Notes under the pieces: generated by a model
Databases searched by the model: none
The model's input: the letters and a program-made list of their open reading frames with translations, nothing else
Told to the model about the DNA's origin: nothing
Assembly: GCA_964622315.1 (NCBI GenBank)
Contig: CAZUOY010000061.1
Coordinates: forward strand, 1-11,142
Reading direction: 5' to 3'
Length of the DNA: 11,142 nucleotides
DNA from: JAYFNU01 sp964622315
GTDB taxonomy: Bacteria > Bacillota > Clostridia > Oscillospirales > Ruminococcaceae
Program-made: the position numbers and the translations under genes
In this document: positions 1-5,818 of the stretch, in pieces
Layout: every line of letters starts with the position of its first letter
Position numbering within the stretch: position 1 is the first letter of the stretch

Positions 1-2
1 AG

Positions 3-128
3 AGCGACACGGCGAAGCAGTATGTTCAAAAGTGGATGCCGATAGTCGCGGCGTCACAATCGGTAAAGGGCAACCCCGACGAGCGGGAGCTATTACTTTC
101 GTGGGCGAACGTAGTGGACTATGAATAA
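3..128 (+). CDS. C-terminal end of a probable aminoglycoside-phosphotransferase-like kinase (partial)
   Basis: Only the last 41 codons are inside the window; the reading frame enters from the left edge and ends with TAA at 126-128. The tail contains a WMPIVAASQ segment followed by a KGNPDEREFLL-like stretch (actual residues KGNPDERELLL) and ends in VVDYE. From memory this resembles the final helices of APH/choline-kinase-like phosphotransferases of Clostridia, in which a P-[IV]-[IV]-A-A segment is followed by a charged helix. No catalytic motif is present in this fragment, so the family call rests on the tail alone. A strong intrinsic terminator follows at once, which supports this as a true gene end. 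The substrate cannot be inferred. Confidence 0.45.
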   Translation, partial: SDTAKQYVQKWMPIVAASQSVKGNPDERELLLSWANVVDYE

Positions 129-131
129 ATA

Positions 132-157
132 AACAAGCCCGCAAAGCGGGCTTGTTA
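132..157 (+). terminator. Intrinsic terminator of the left-edge kinase gene
   Basis: An 11-bp perfect inverted repeat (132-142 with 146-156, AACAAGCCCGC and its complement) with an AAA loop starts four bases after the stop codon. The T content after the stem is modest (TTGTTATT), but the GC-rich stem and its position make a terminator the natural reading. Confidence 0.8.
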
Positions 158-190
158 TTGGGAGAATGCGAACCAGTGCTTCGCGTTCTC
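150..190. repeat. Hairpin repeat, copy 1
   Basis: It begins with the 17-base string GCTTGTTATTGGGAGAA, shared exactly with the copy at 233-272, and folds into an 11-bp stem (162-172 with 180-190, one G-T wobble) with a 7-base loop. The 5' part overlaps the right arm of the preceding terminator. The copies are 83 bases apart. Differences between the two stems are mostly paired changes, so the structure is kept. Function unknown. Confidence 0.6.
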
Positions 191-232
191 TGTACTACGA
201 AAGACTAAAGTGTGTTTGGTCATTATAAGAGA

Positions 233-272
233 GCTTGTTATTGGGAGAACGCAAACCGTGGGTTTGCGTTCT
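233..272. repeat. Hairpin repeat, copy 2
   Basis: This is the second copy of the unit at 150-190. It starts with the same 17 bases and then forms a perfect 12-bp stem (246-257 with 261-272) with a GTG loop. It lies between the left-edge kinase gene and the convergent XRE gene, immediately before a bidirectional terminator. Confidence 0.6.
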
Positions 273-283
273 TAGCACATCGT

Positions 284-314
284 AAAAGCCGAGCTGATTT
301 TCAGCTCGGCTTTT
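284..314 (-). terminator. Bidirectional terminator between convergent genes
   Basis: A perfect 14-bp inverted repeat (284-297 with 301-314, AAAAGCCGAGCTGA and its complement) has a TTT loop, with an A-run on the left arm and a T-run on the right. It can stop transcription from both sides. On the minus strand it follows the XRE regulator gene, whose stop is about 43 bases away. Confidence 0.85.
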
Positions 315-356
315 GAGTTGCGGAAAATTTCTTTTGGGTTAATAAAACGAAGACTG

Positions 357-968
357 CTAACCCTTTCTCGTGATAACGTGTTTGCACATACCGCGCTCGC
401 CGCATTTCGGGCAGGTGAGCTGACGCTTCGTGAAGGTGTGGTAGCCTTTTACATATTCCTTCATTGTCGGCACAAAGTGTTCGCCGCAGTGGGGGCATTC
501 GAAGGTTCCGGCCTCGCGGTCCATAACCGCCGCCGCGCCGATACCCGCTACCATAACGCCGACCGCAAGCACGATAAACGCTATCCTCGCCGCTGTCGGT
601 ATTTCGAGAAACGCCGCGAGCATAACAAGGGCGACCACCGCAATAACGCAGGTAACGCCCATAATCATCGAAACGGTAAACTTCTTTTTATTCTCCTGGT
701 TCTCCTCTAATAAACTCATAATGTTCTCCTCCGCTTTCTTTTGATAAGCGGCAATCGAAAGCCTTTCACCGGACAGTAGCTCGTTCACGGTTATACCGAG
801 AATTTCACAGAGCGGAAGCATTAGCGAAAGCTCCGGCATTCCGCCGCCACATTCCCACTTGGAAACGGTCTTGTCGCTGATATTAAGCTTCTCTGCAAGC
901 TCGCTTTGGGTAAGCTTTGCTTCCTTACGAAGGCTTGCTATAAATCTGCCCGATAAAACCTGGTTCAT
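357..968 (-). CDS. XRE-family transcriptional regulator with two membrane segments and a C-terminal zinc ribbon
   Basis: The protein has 203 residues. Residues 8-66 form a Cro/C1-type helix-turn-helix (LTQSELAEKLNIS, then the recognition helix DKTVSKWE) and should bind DNA. After a short linker come two hydrophobic helices (about 98-120 and 127-148) that would tether it to the membrane. The C-terminus has two CxxC pairs (C158/C161 and C186/C189), the pattern of a zinc ribbon. DNA-binding head plus membrane anchor is a common architecture in Clostridia, where such proteins may sense envelope state; the signal is unknown. The ATG is preceded by AAAGGGG at good spacing. The gene lies 45 bases after the GNAT gene on the same strand with no terminator seen between them, so it may be the last gene of an operon. 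Confidence 0.85.
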   Translation of the reverse strand: MNQVLSGRFIASLRKEAKLTQSELAEKLNISDKTVSKWECGGGMPELSLMLPLCEILGITVNELLSGERLSIAAYQKKAEENIMSLLEENQENKKKFTVSMIMGVTCVIAVVALVMLAAFLEIPTAARIAFIVLAVGVMVAGIGAAAVMDREAGTFECPHCGEHFVPTMKEYVKGYHTFTKRQLTCPKCGERGMCKHVITRKG

Positions 969-1013
969 ATTGCCGCCCCTTTCTGCTTATATTGTATCGA
1001 AAGCGAAGCTCGG

Positions 1014-1556
1014 CTAACACCCACGCTCCGTAGAGTTTTGCCATTCCTCACGTGTTATCGAAAAAAGACAGTGAGGTATATCCACACCGCGGTAGTGTTT
1101 GGTGAAATTGCGCCTGAGAGTCATTCCGTTTCGCCTTGCCACGTTTTGCGAGGCAGTGTTTGTGTCGCGAATTATGGAAAAAAGCTCAGGCGCATTAAGA
1201 TTTTTAAAGGCGTAATCTCGGCAGGCGCGCGCCGCTTCAATCGCAAAGCCCATGTGCCAATACTCTTTACTGAAAAGGTAGCCGACCTCAAGAAGCTCAG
1301 GACCGGCGCAGTCCTGTATAGTAAGCCCACACTGACCAATCATCTCGCCTGTTTCCTTCAGCACGGCCGCCCAAAGCCCGAAGCCGTATTTCTTATAACG
1401 CCATTGCTGACGCTCAAGCCATTCGCGGGTTTCTTCGTCCGAGAACGGGCCGTCATAGGCGTACATAACCTCCTCGTCCTGAAGAATAGCGGCGAGACAG
1501 GCGTAATCGTCATCTGTCATCTCGCGTAGAATGAGTCTTTTAGTTTCGATAATCAT
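1014..1556 (-). CDS. GNAT-family N-acetyltransferase (RimJ/RimL-like)
   Basis: The protein has 180 residues, the usual size of single-domain GNAT enzymes of the RimJ/RimL type. It opens with the typical ETKRLILREMTDDD strand-helix start. A central strand (GEMIGQCGLT, about 70-79) is followed by EVGYLFSKEYWHMGFAIEA at about 91-109, the acetyl-CoA pyrophosphate-binding region with H-M-G-F-A in place of the more usual R-G-x-G-[YFL]-A. The C-terminal SQNVARRNGM is the conserved S-x-x-[VL]-x-[KR]-x-G motif. It would transfer an acetyl group from acetyl-CoA to an amine; protein N-termini and small amines are both possible substrates. ATG is preceded by AAAGGAC. It sits between the sensor kinase (38-base gap) and the XRE gene, suggesting co-transcription. 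Confidence 0.88.
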   Translation of the reverse strand: MIIETKRLILREMTDDDYACLAAILQDEEVMYAYDGPFSDEETREWLERQQWRYKKYGFGLWAAVLKETGEMIGQCGLTIQDCAGPELLEVGYLFSKEYWHMGFAIEAARACRDYAFKNLNAPELFSIIRDTNTASQNVARRNGMTLRRNFTKHYRGVDIPHCLFSITREEWQNSTERGC

Positions 1557-1594
1557 TTAAAGTCCTTTATTAATATGCACGAAGCAGGTTGTCT

Positions 1595-2893
1595 CTATTT
1601 GTCTTCAAAGGGAAGGCTGCAGGTGACGGTGCAAACGCCGTCGCTCATAACCCGTTCGAATGAACCGTTGCGCATGCTTACAATGTCCTCGATGATACCG
1701 GTTCCAAGACCGTGAAGCTGTTTGTCATGCCTTACTTTGACGGAGTTTGGCGAGTAGCTGTTCACGGTTTTAATGAACAAGCAGGAGCTGGCAACCCTTG
1801 CGCTGAAATTAACATATCTCTCGCCCTCGGCAAGCTCAGCGGCGTTTATGGCGTTGTCTAAAAGATTTGAAATTACACTGACAACAGAAATATTTTCAAT
1901 CGGCAGTGTCTCAGGTATGGAAGCGCTACAGTGAAAGGCTATACCCTTGTCCTCGGCGTCCTTCGCCTTTGCCGTAAGAAGCGCGTCCGCTATCATATGC
2001 TTACAGTAATCAATTTGAGAGATTGAGCGATACTGTTTAAGAACCTCGTCGGCATATTTTTTCGACTCATCTGCTTGCCCCTCGGCGAAAAGCTCGCTTA
2101 CGGTTGCTATGTGGTTAACTATGTCGTGGCGAAGCACACGCACCTGCTTTTGATGCTCCGCGAGCGCTTCGTAGTGTTGCGCTTGGTTCTCGTTTTGCTT
2201 TACAAGAAGGGCGTTTTCATAGGCTATTCTTTGGCTTTTGGAGATACCTAACATCAGCGAAACAACCAACACCGACGAGCCTAACGAGGCAAAAACGCCC
2301 GCCGCCAAAAACCAGACGGTTTGCTTACTGACGGTGGTAAGATAGGTGGGGTTTCCGAACACCATTAATATGGAAACGCAGGTAACAAAGAACAGGGCGA
2401 TAACGGCGGTAAGCTTAATTCGGTCGCGTCTTGTGCCCTCGCTTTTTATTGAGCGAACGAGGTAGGTCATTATGCTGAAGGTTAAAATGTAGCAGACGAA
2501 AAGGATAATGTTAATTTCCGTAGAAAGAGTGTTAATTGTAGTTATATCATAAAGAACGGAGTATACGGCGACGGAAAGCATTTCCGCAAAGATACAAAGC
2601 AGGTCGCCTAAAATTACAATTAATATTTTGTTTAAGACACTGCCCTTGAACACAATCAGCAGAACGGAAAGACGAACAATAAACCCCCATATTACCCTTA
2701 GAGCAAGCATCTCGTGAAAAGAATTTGCAAAAAGAGTGAAGGCAGCATCAATAATAAAAATCAGCGCAAATGAAAGCCAAAAACTGAACCTTGGCTTTCG
2801 TTCAAGTGTAAACAGATAAAAAAGCGCATAGCAGGAACTAATATATGCAAGAGTGAACACGGCCAAAAAAGGCGTAGTTTCAAAGATTGTCAT
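1595..2893 (-). CDS. AgrC-like sensor histidine kinase (GHKL ATPase), two-component system
   Basis: The protein has 432 residues from the chosen ATG. The first 220 or so residues contain about six hydrophobic segments, the polytopic sensor of AgrC/VirS-type kinases. A coiled linker leads to the phospho-accepting segment VRVLRHDIVNH (His at about 256). The catalytic domain has an N-box SNLLDNAINAA and a G-box HGLGTGI, as in the GHKL family with HATPase_c_5. The start at 2893 forms an ATGA overlap with the stop of the response regulator and has GGGGGA about nine bases upstream; a TTG five codons further up is possible but lacks its own ribosome site. It should phosphorylate the neighbouring LytTR regulator. 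Known AgrC-type kinases sense secreted peptides; the ligand here is unknown. Confidence 0.92.
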   Translation of the reverse strand: MTIFETTPFLAVFTLAYISSCYALFYLFTLERKPRFSFWLSFALIFIIDAAFTLFANSFHEMLALRVIWGFIVRLSVLLIVFKGSVLNKILIVILGDLLCIFAEMLSVAVYSVLYDITTINTLSTEINIILFVCYILTFSIMTYLVRSIKSEGTRRDRIKLTAVIALFFVTCVSILMVFGNPTYLTTVSKQTVWFLAAGVFASLGSSVLVVSLMLGISKSQRIAYENALLVKQNENQAQHYEALAEHQKQVRVLRHDIVNHIATVSELFAEGQADESKKYADEVLKQYRSISQIDYCKHMIADALLTAKAKDAEDKGIAFHCSASIPETLPIENISVVSVISNLLDNAINAAELAEGERYVNFSARVASSCLFIKTVNSYSPNSVKVRHDKQLHGLGTGIIEDIVSMRNGSFERVMSDGVCTVTCSLPFEDK

Positions 2894-3594
2894 AAAACGT
2901 TCCCCCAATAACTGAGAATTTTGGATTTAAATTCCTCTGAGTAGTTGCGGCTTACGGGAACGACGACGCCGTTGTCAAGCACGCAGGACGTTCTTGTATA
3001 TGAGGAGATATGTGGTATCGCTACAAGGAAGCTGCAGTGGCAGCGGACAAATTCGCCCAACGGCAGAAGCTGCAGAAGCTCCTCAAGGGAAGTTTTTGTT
3101 CTAAGCTCATCGTCAGCGAAATGAATAACGGAGGTGCGCACTACACGCTCAATATAAAGAATACGACGCACCTCTACAGTGTGCTGTCCGCCGCCTTCCT
3201 TTATCACAAGTCTTTTTGTCTGCGCCGTCTTCAGAGCCTTTTCAACGGCAGTGGTAAGATAGCTTTCAATGTCGCTCTTTTTAATGAAAAAACAGTGGGG
3301 AGCGGAGTAAACATCGGAAATGAAGCTTGCGGATTCGCTGATAAATACAATTTCGGAGCAAGGATACAGGGAGTGAAGCATCTTTGCCGTTTCAATGCCG
3401 TTAGCGTCCTCATTTTCAAAAACTATGTCAAGAAAGAAAACGTCAATTGAGGCAGAACTCTTTATTAGCTCGGCTGTCATACCGCTAACGGAGGAGTAGA
3501 CCGATACGTCGGCTGCGGGAAGTTTGTGTAAAAGCAGAGTTTTAAGGTAATTGCCGAACTTTTCGTTGTCGTCGCAGATAGCAAAGGCTGGCAT
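2890..3594 (-). CDS. LytTR-family response regulator (AgrA-like)
   Basis: The protein has 234 residues. The N-terminal receiver has acidic residues D8-D9 and the phospho-acceptor D56 in the FFLDI strand, with a conserved lysine in FFIKK near 105. Residues about 128-232 form a LytTR DNA-binding domain: VRRILYIERV, the RTKTSLEELLQLLP helix, FVRCHCSFLVAIPHI and VPVSRNYSEEF are the family landmarks. LytTR regulators typically activate genes for secreted peptides, bacteriocins, virulence or competence by binding paired 9-bp sites. ATG is preceded by AGGGAGAT. Its stop overlaps the start of the kinase by four bases. A promoter candidate lies at 3626-3654. The divergent secreted-protein gene at 3882 is a plausible target. 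Confidence 0.92.
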   Translation of the reverse strand: MPAFAICDDNEKFGNYLKTLLLHKLPAADVSVYSSVSGMTAELIKSSASIDVFFLDIVFENEDANGIETAKMLHSLYPCSEIVFISESASFISDVYSAPHCFFIKKSDIESYLTTAVEKALKTAQTKRLVIKEGGGQHTVEVRRILYIERVVRTSVIHFADDELRTKTSLEELLQLLPLGEFVRCHCSFLVAIPHISSYTRTSCVLDNGVVVPVSRNYSEEFKSKILSYWGNVL

Positions 3595-3625
3595 TTCTTC
3601 ATCTCCCTATTATAATTACAAATAA

Positions 3626-3654
3626 ATTATACTTTCTAAAGGATTGAAAGTAAA
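3626..3654 (-). promoter_or_regulatory. Probable sigma-A promoter of the two-component operon
   Basis: On the minus strand, TTTACT, a 17-base spacer and a perfect TATAAT (plus-strand ATTATA at 3626-3631) precede the response regulator start by about 30 bases. A second TATAAT is at 3609-3614 without an obvious -35. An inverted repeat ACTTTC/GAAAGT (3631-3636 with 3646-3651) lies in the spacer and -35 and could be an operator. Confidence 0.55.
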
Positions 3655-3881
3655 TAAACAGGAGTTGATTATGCCGTGAAAATTGCTGATTTTGTCAAAA
3701 AAACGGTTAATTATACTAAAGCATTGAAATTTATCGGATATTGCTGTTTGATATAAATAAAGAAAAGCACCAATTGCTTTTGCAGTTAAAAACGAAGAAT
3801 CTATCTGCAGGCAACCTGTAGGCTGTATTTCTAATGAAACAATCAATTCTGAGCGCTTAGTATGAGGAAGGGAAGAAAGTA

Positions 3882-4139
3882 ATGGACATAAAGAAACGAT
3901 TAAGCCAGAGTATAGCAATACTCCTTATTCTGTTGACGGTATTTTCTGGTTCGATTGTGGTATTCGCCGCCGATTACACAACGAGAGCTTTGGAGAAGCC
4001 GATGATAGTAAACGTCGGCGAGGGAAGCACCCTAATTTATTGGAATTCCCCCGGAACTAAGGAGAAGCTCGGAGTAATCAAGAACGGAACAGAGGTCTAT
4101 TGCCGTGCTTGTCCCGATTCTGCTTGTAAAGAACAATAA
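3882..4139 (+). CDS. Small secreted protein of unknown function, probably frameshifted
   Basis: The open frame gives 85 residues. Residues 1-30 are a clear signal peptide: KKR, a hydrophobic core (IAILLILLTVFSGSIVVF), then an A-A-D cleavage region. The mature part contains VNVGEGSTLIYWNSPGTKEKLGVIKNGTEV, whose spacing resembles the first strands of a bacterial SH3 domain (normally with N-V-R in place of I-Y-W), a weak match. It ends abruptly in CRACPDSACKEQ. A good ribosome site (GAGGAAGGGA) precedes ATG. A second open frame, shifted by +1, runs to 4248 and ends inside a terminator-like hairpin, so the original gene may have reached 4248. It is divergent from the LytTR/AgrC-like system and could be regulated by it. 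Confidence 0.6.
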   Translation: MDIKKRLSQSIAILLILLTVFSGSIVVFAADYTTRALEKPMIVNVGEGSTLIYWNSPGTKEKLGVIKNGTEVYCRACPDSACKEQ

Positions 4140-4248
4140 AAAGTCTAAGCACGGAAAGCTTGTGATAAAAGCCTCGACAGCAGATAAGAAAGCAGGAAAA
4201 ACAGTTTTTCACGCCGCCGCGGATAAACCCGGTAAAAAGCGAGAATAA
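4138..4248 (+). pseudogene. Possible out-of-frame 3' remnant of the secreted-protein gene
   Basis: In the +1 frame relative to the preceding gene, an open stretch continues across its stop and encodes a lysine-rich tail containing KHGKLVIKASTADKKAGK and ending KPGKKRE before TAA at 4246-4248. It has no start codon or ribosome site of its own. Its stop falls within a terminator-like hairpin, as expected of a true gene end. This suggests a frameshift near 4110-4137; chance openness of about 55 codons cannot be excluded. Confidence 0.35.
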
Positions 4249-4262
4249 AACTTTTCGCTTTT
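4235..4262 (+). terminator. Weak terminator-like hairpin
   Basis: AAAAGCGA at 4235-4242 pairs with TCGCTTTT at 4255-4262 around a 12-base loop. It covers the stop of the +1 frame remnant. The stem is short and ends in four T. Confidence 0.4.
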
Positions 4263-4287
4263 ACATATGATTATTTCTCCAAAAGCG

Positions 4288-4323
4288 AAAGCCCCCTAAT
4301 GAGCCGTTTTTAGGGGGCTTTTG
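4288..4323 (+). terminator. Intrinsic terminator (can work in both directions)
   Basis: A perfect 12-bp stem (4288-4299 with 4310-4321, AAAGCCCCCTAA and its complement), a 10-base loop and a short T-run. It closes the secreted-protein transcription unit and separates the host-like left flank from the island. Confidence 0.82.
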
Positions 4324-4537
4324 CGTGCAGTATTTTATTTCTGTCGAAGCCTCGGCTTCCTTCAAACACGACTTTCGGCGCTTCCTCATAACAGCTGTCT
4401 TTTTAGTTGTAAAATTACAAGCCGCTGAAAAGAAACGAATCGAGTTTACGCTGATGACCGTCTTAGGAAGTAAAGCCGCAAAATAGGGCAACACTGAAAT
4501 GTAACGGATAGACCTCAAAATAGTACCAAGCTCGGCA
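4324..4537. other. Gene-free stretch at the left edge of the island
   Basis: No convincing gene is seen. It contains a palindrome TTGTAA-AA-TTACAA at 4407-4420, suitable as an operator for a dimeric regulator, and a small GAAGCC/GGCTTC inverted repeat near 4345-4358. A clear consensus promoter for the downstream gene is not visible. Base composition drops to AT-rich just after this stretch, so the island boundary probably lies here. Confidence 0.4.
4407..4420. promoter_or_regulatory. Operator-like palindrome upstream of the island operon
   Basis: TTGTAA and TTACAA form a perfect 6-bp inverted repeat separated by AA, about 120 bases before the first island gene. No regulator gene of the island is adjacent, so a role is a guess. 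Confidence 0.25.
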
Positions 4538-5818
4538 ATGGATTTTTTCGTTCTTCGATCACTATATAGAGGTATGAATATAAAGCCATCTTCCTACTCA
4601 AAACAAGAAGTGAAGTATCGAATACAAGAATTGATTTACATTATTAGTGATGGGAAAAGTGAATATGTAAAGTCGAACAATCCTTTCGTTTATGAAGTAG
4701 TTAATGAATACAGAAGTGATCCCAATAGTCACAATACAGTACTTTTAGATGAGTTAAAAAACAAGTACATATATATAAAAATGGAGTATTACACATGGCT
4801 ATGCAAAAATGGGCATCAAATGAATTATTCTCAACTCGGTGCTGTAGAAAGAAGCGTTAACCATTTTTGCGGTTCTCTGAGATCTATGAGCGATAGACTC
4901 TTTAGCATAATAAGTAAATCAAGAGCAGAGAATGTAAGAAATACTTTCTTAGAAAGTAGTTACTATTCTAGCATGAGAAGTGCAAGAAAAATCGATCATG
5001 AAGTGATTCTTAATAGCTATAGTGATTTCTTAGAGGAGTTAACTATTGCTTCAATGCAACAATTTTCACCATTTATATCTTCTGAAGTAACACTTCCCAA
5101 AAGTGACTTTATACAAGACGAGAGAAGCGAAAAAGTTGAATCAGCTCTTTTGAGTCTTTCTATAATGAATAAGGGTGGCGTTACCAGTTCAGAGATTTGC
5201 GAGCTGATCAGTGATGTCGATTTGTTAGATGTTAGAAGATTACTATCTTTAGCAGAATGGGCGATTTTGATAAAAGGTAAGTATTGGCACGAAGGAATGC
5301 TGAAAATACAGAGGAAAAACAATGAAGCTCTTCAAAACAACATATCGTATGAAAGCTCACAAAACATCCCCTTGGATGAGAAAAGAAACTACACGAAACC
5401 TTTTGAAACAAGGGAAATCCCTAGTTTAGATGTAACAGAGCAACGGAATCGCGTATCGCGTCAGTTAACAGTACCTGCTGCAACAAAAAAAGATCTTACG
5501 CTCAATGAACTTATAGAGTCATTGAATGCGTTTTTGAAAGAGAGCAGCGATGGAATATCAAAAGAAGATATCCTTGCACATTTTGGCAGTTTTAGCACAC
5601 AGCAAATCAATCGTGCTTTGACAGAGTGCCATGCCGTCAAAGTGCTCAAGAAATATTACCACAGAGACAATATTAGCGATTTTAACGAAATGGCTGATAT
5701 ACTTCTCGATATATTATTAAAGCAGTTTGCTGCAAACGGAGACTATACTTCCGCACAGCAGCTATATAATGATGCTCATTTTAGGCTGGATGATTTCTTC
5801 TTCTATTGTCAAATTTAA
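4538..5818 (+). CDS. Winged-helix-repeat protein of unknown function, first gene of the island
   Basis: The frame gives 426 residues and I do not recognise a named family. Residues 1-190 are mostly helical and charged. Residues about 199-252 and 322-376 look like two copies of a winged-helix fold: each has a helix-turn-helix (SSEICELISD; SKEDILAHFG) and ends in a similar wing, IKGKYWHEGM and LKKYYHRDNI. Residues 384-426 begin a helical domain (AQQLYNDAHFRLDDFFFY) that stops suddenly, as if the C-terminus were cut off. No catalytic motif, P-loop or nuclease motif is visible. The ATG at 4538 has no good ribosome site; an ATG at 4574 has GAGG too close to it. It is strongly AT-rich. It overlaps the PglZ frame at its 3' end, where I infer a deletion or frameshift. 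It may be a DNA-binding accessory of the defence locus. Confidence 0.6.
   Translation: MDFFVLRSLYRGMNIKPSSYSKQEVKYRIQELIYIISDGKSEYVKSNNPFVYEVVNEYRSDPNSHNTVLLDELKNKYIYIKMEYYTWLCKNGHQMNYSQLGAVERSVNHFCGSLRSMSDRLFSIISKSRAENVRNTFLESSYYSSMRSARKIDHEVILNSYSDFLEELTIASMQQFSPFISSEVTLPKSDFIQDERSEKVESALLSLSIMNKGGVTSSEICELISDVDLLDVRRLLSLAEWAILIKGKYWHEGMLKIQRKNNEALQNNISYESSQNIPLDEKRNYTKPFETREIPSLDVTEQRNRVSRQLTVPAATKKDLTLNELIESLNAFLKESSDGISKEDILAHFGSFSTQQINRALTECHAVKVLKKYYHRDNISDFNEMADILLDILLKQFAANGDYTSAQQLYNDAHFRLDDFFFYCQI
5790..5818 (+). other. Frame junction between the winged-helix gene and pglZ
   Basis: The first gene ends with TAA at 5816-5818, while PglZ-like sequence in the +1 frame is convincing only from about 5808 (VKFNPYQILGTW). 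Both proteins look cut at this point: the first stops in mid-domain and PglZ lacks its N-terminal domain. The place is therefore a deletion or assembly junction, a one-base frameshift in a fused gene, or a short overlap between coupled genes. Confidence 0.55.

Noticed and set aside
318..710. Plus-strand open frame of 130 codons
   Set aside because: Shadow of the XRE regulator on the opposite strand, whose motifs and ribosome site are clear.
3616..3918. Minus-strand open frame of 100 codons in the divergent intergenic region
   Set aside because: It covers the promoter region and runs antisense into the signal-peptide gene; no ribosome site and low-complexity composition.
4261..4518. Minus-strand open frame of 85 codons before the island
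   Set aside because: It needs a TTG start, has no ribosome site, and its C-terminal part is the translation of the terminator hairpin at 4288-4321.
4529..4545. Attachment-site repeat matching the tRNA-fMet 3' end or the sequence near 10286
   Set aside because: Only CAATGG is shared, in inverted orientation; no copy of the tRNA 3' segment occurs on the left side of the island.
5811..5817. AAATTTA as a -1 slippery heptamer at the PglZ junction
   Set aside because: The codon phase is wrong for the classic X-XXY-YYZ rule, and the shift needed to enter the PglZ frame is +1, not -1.
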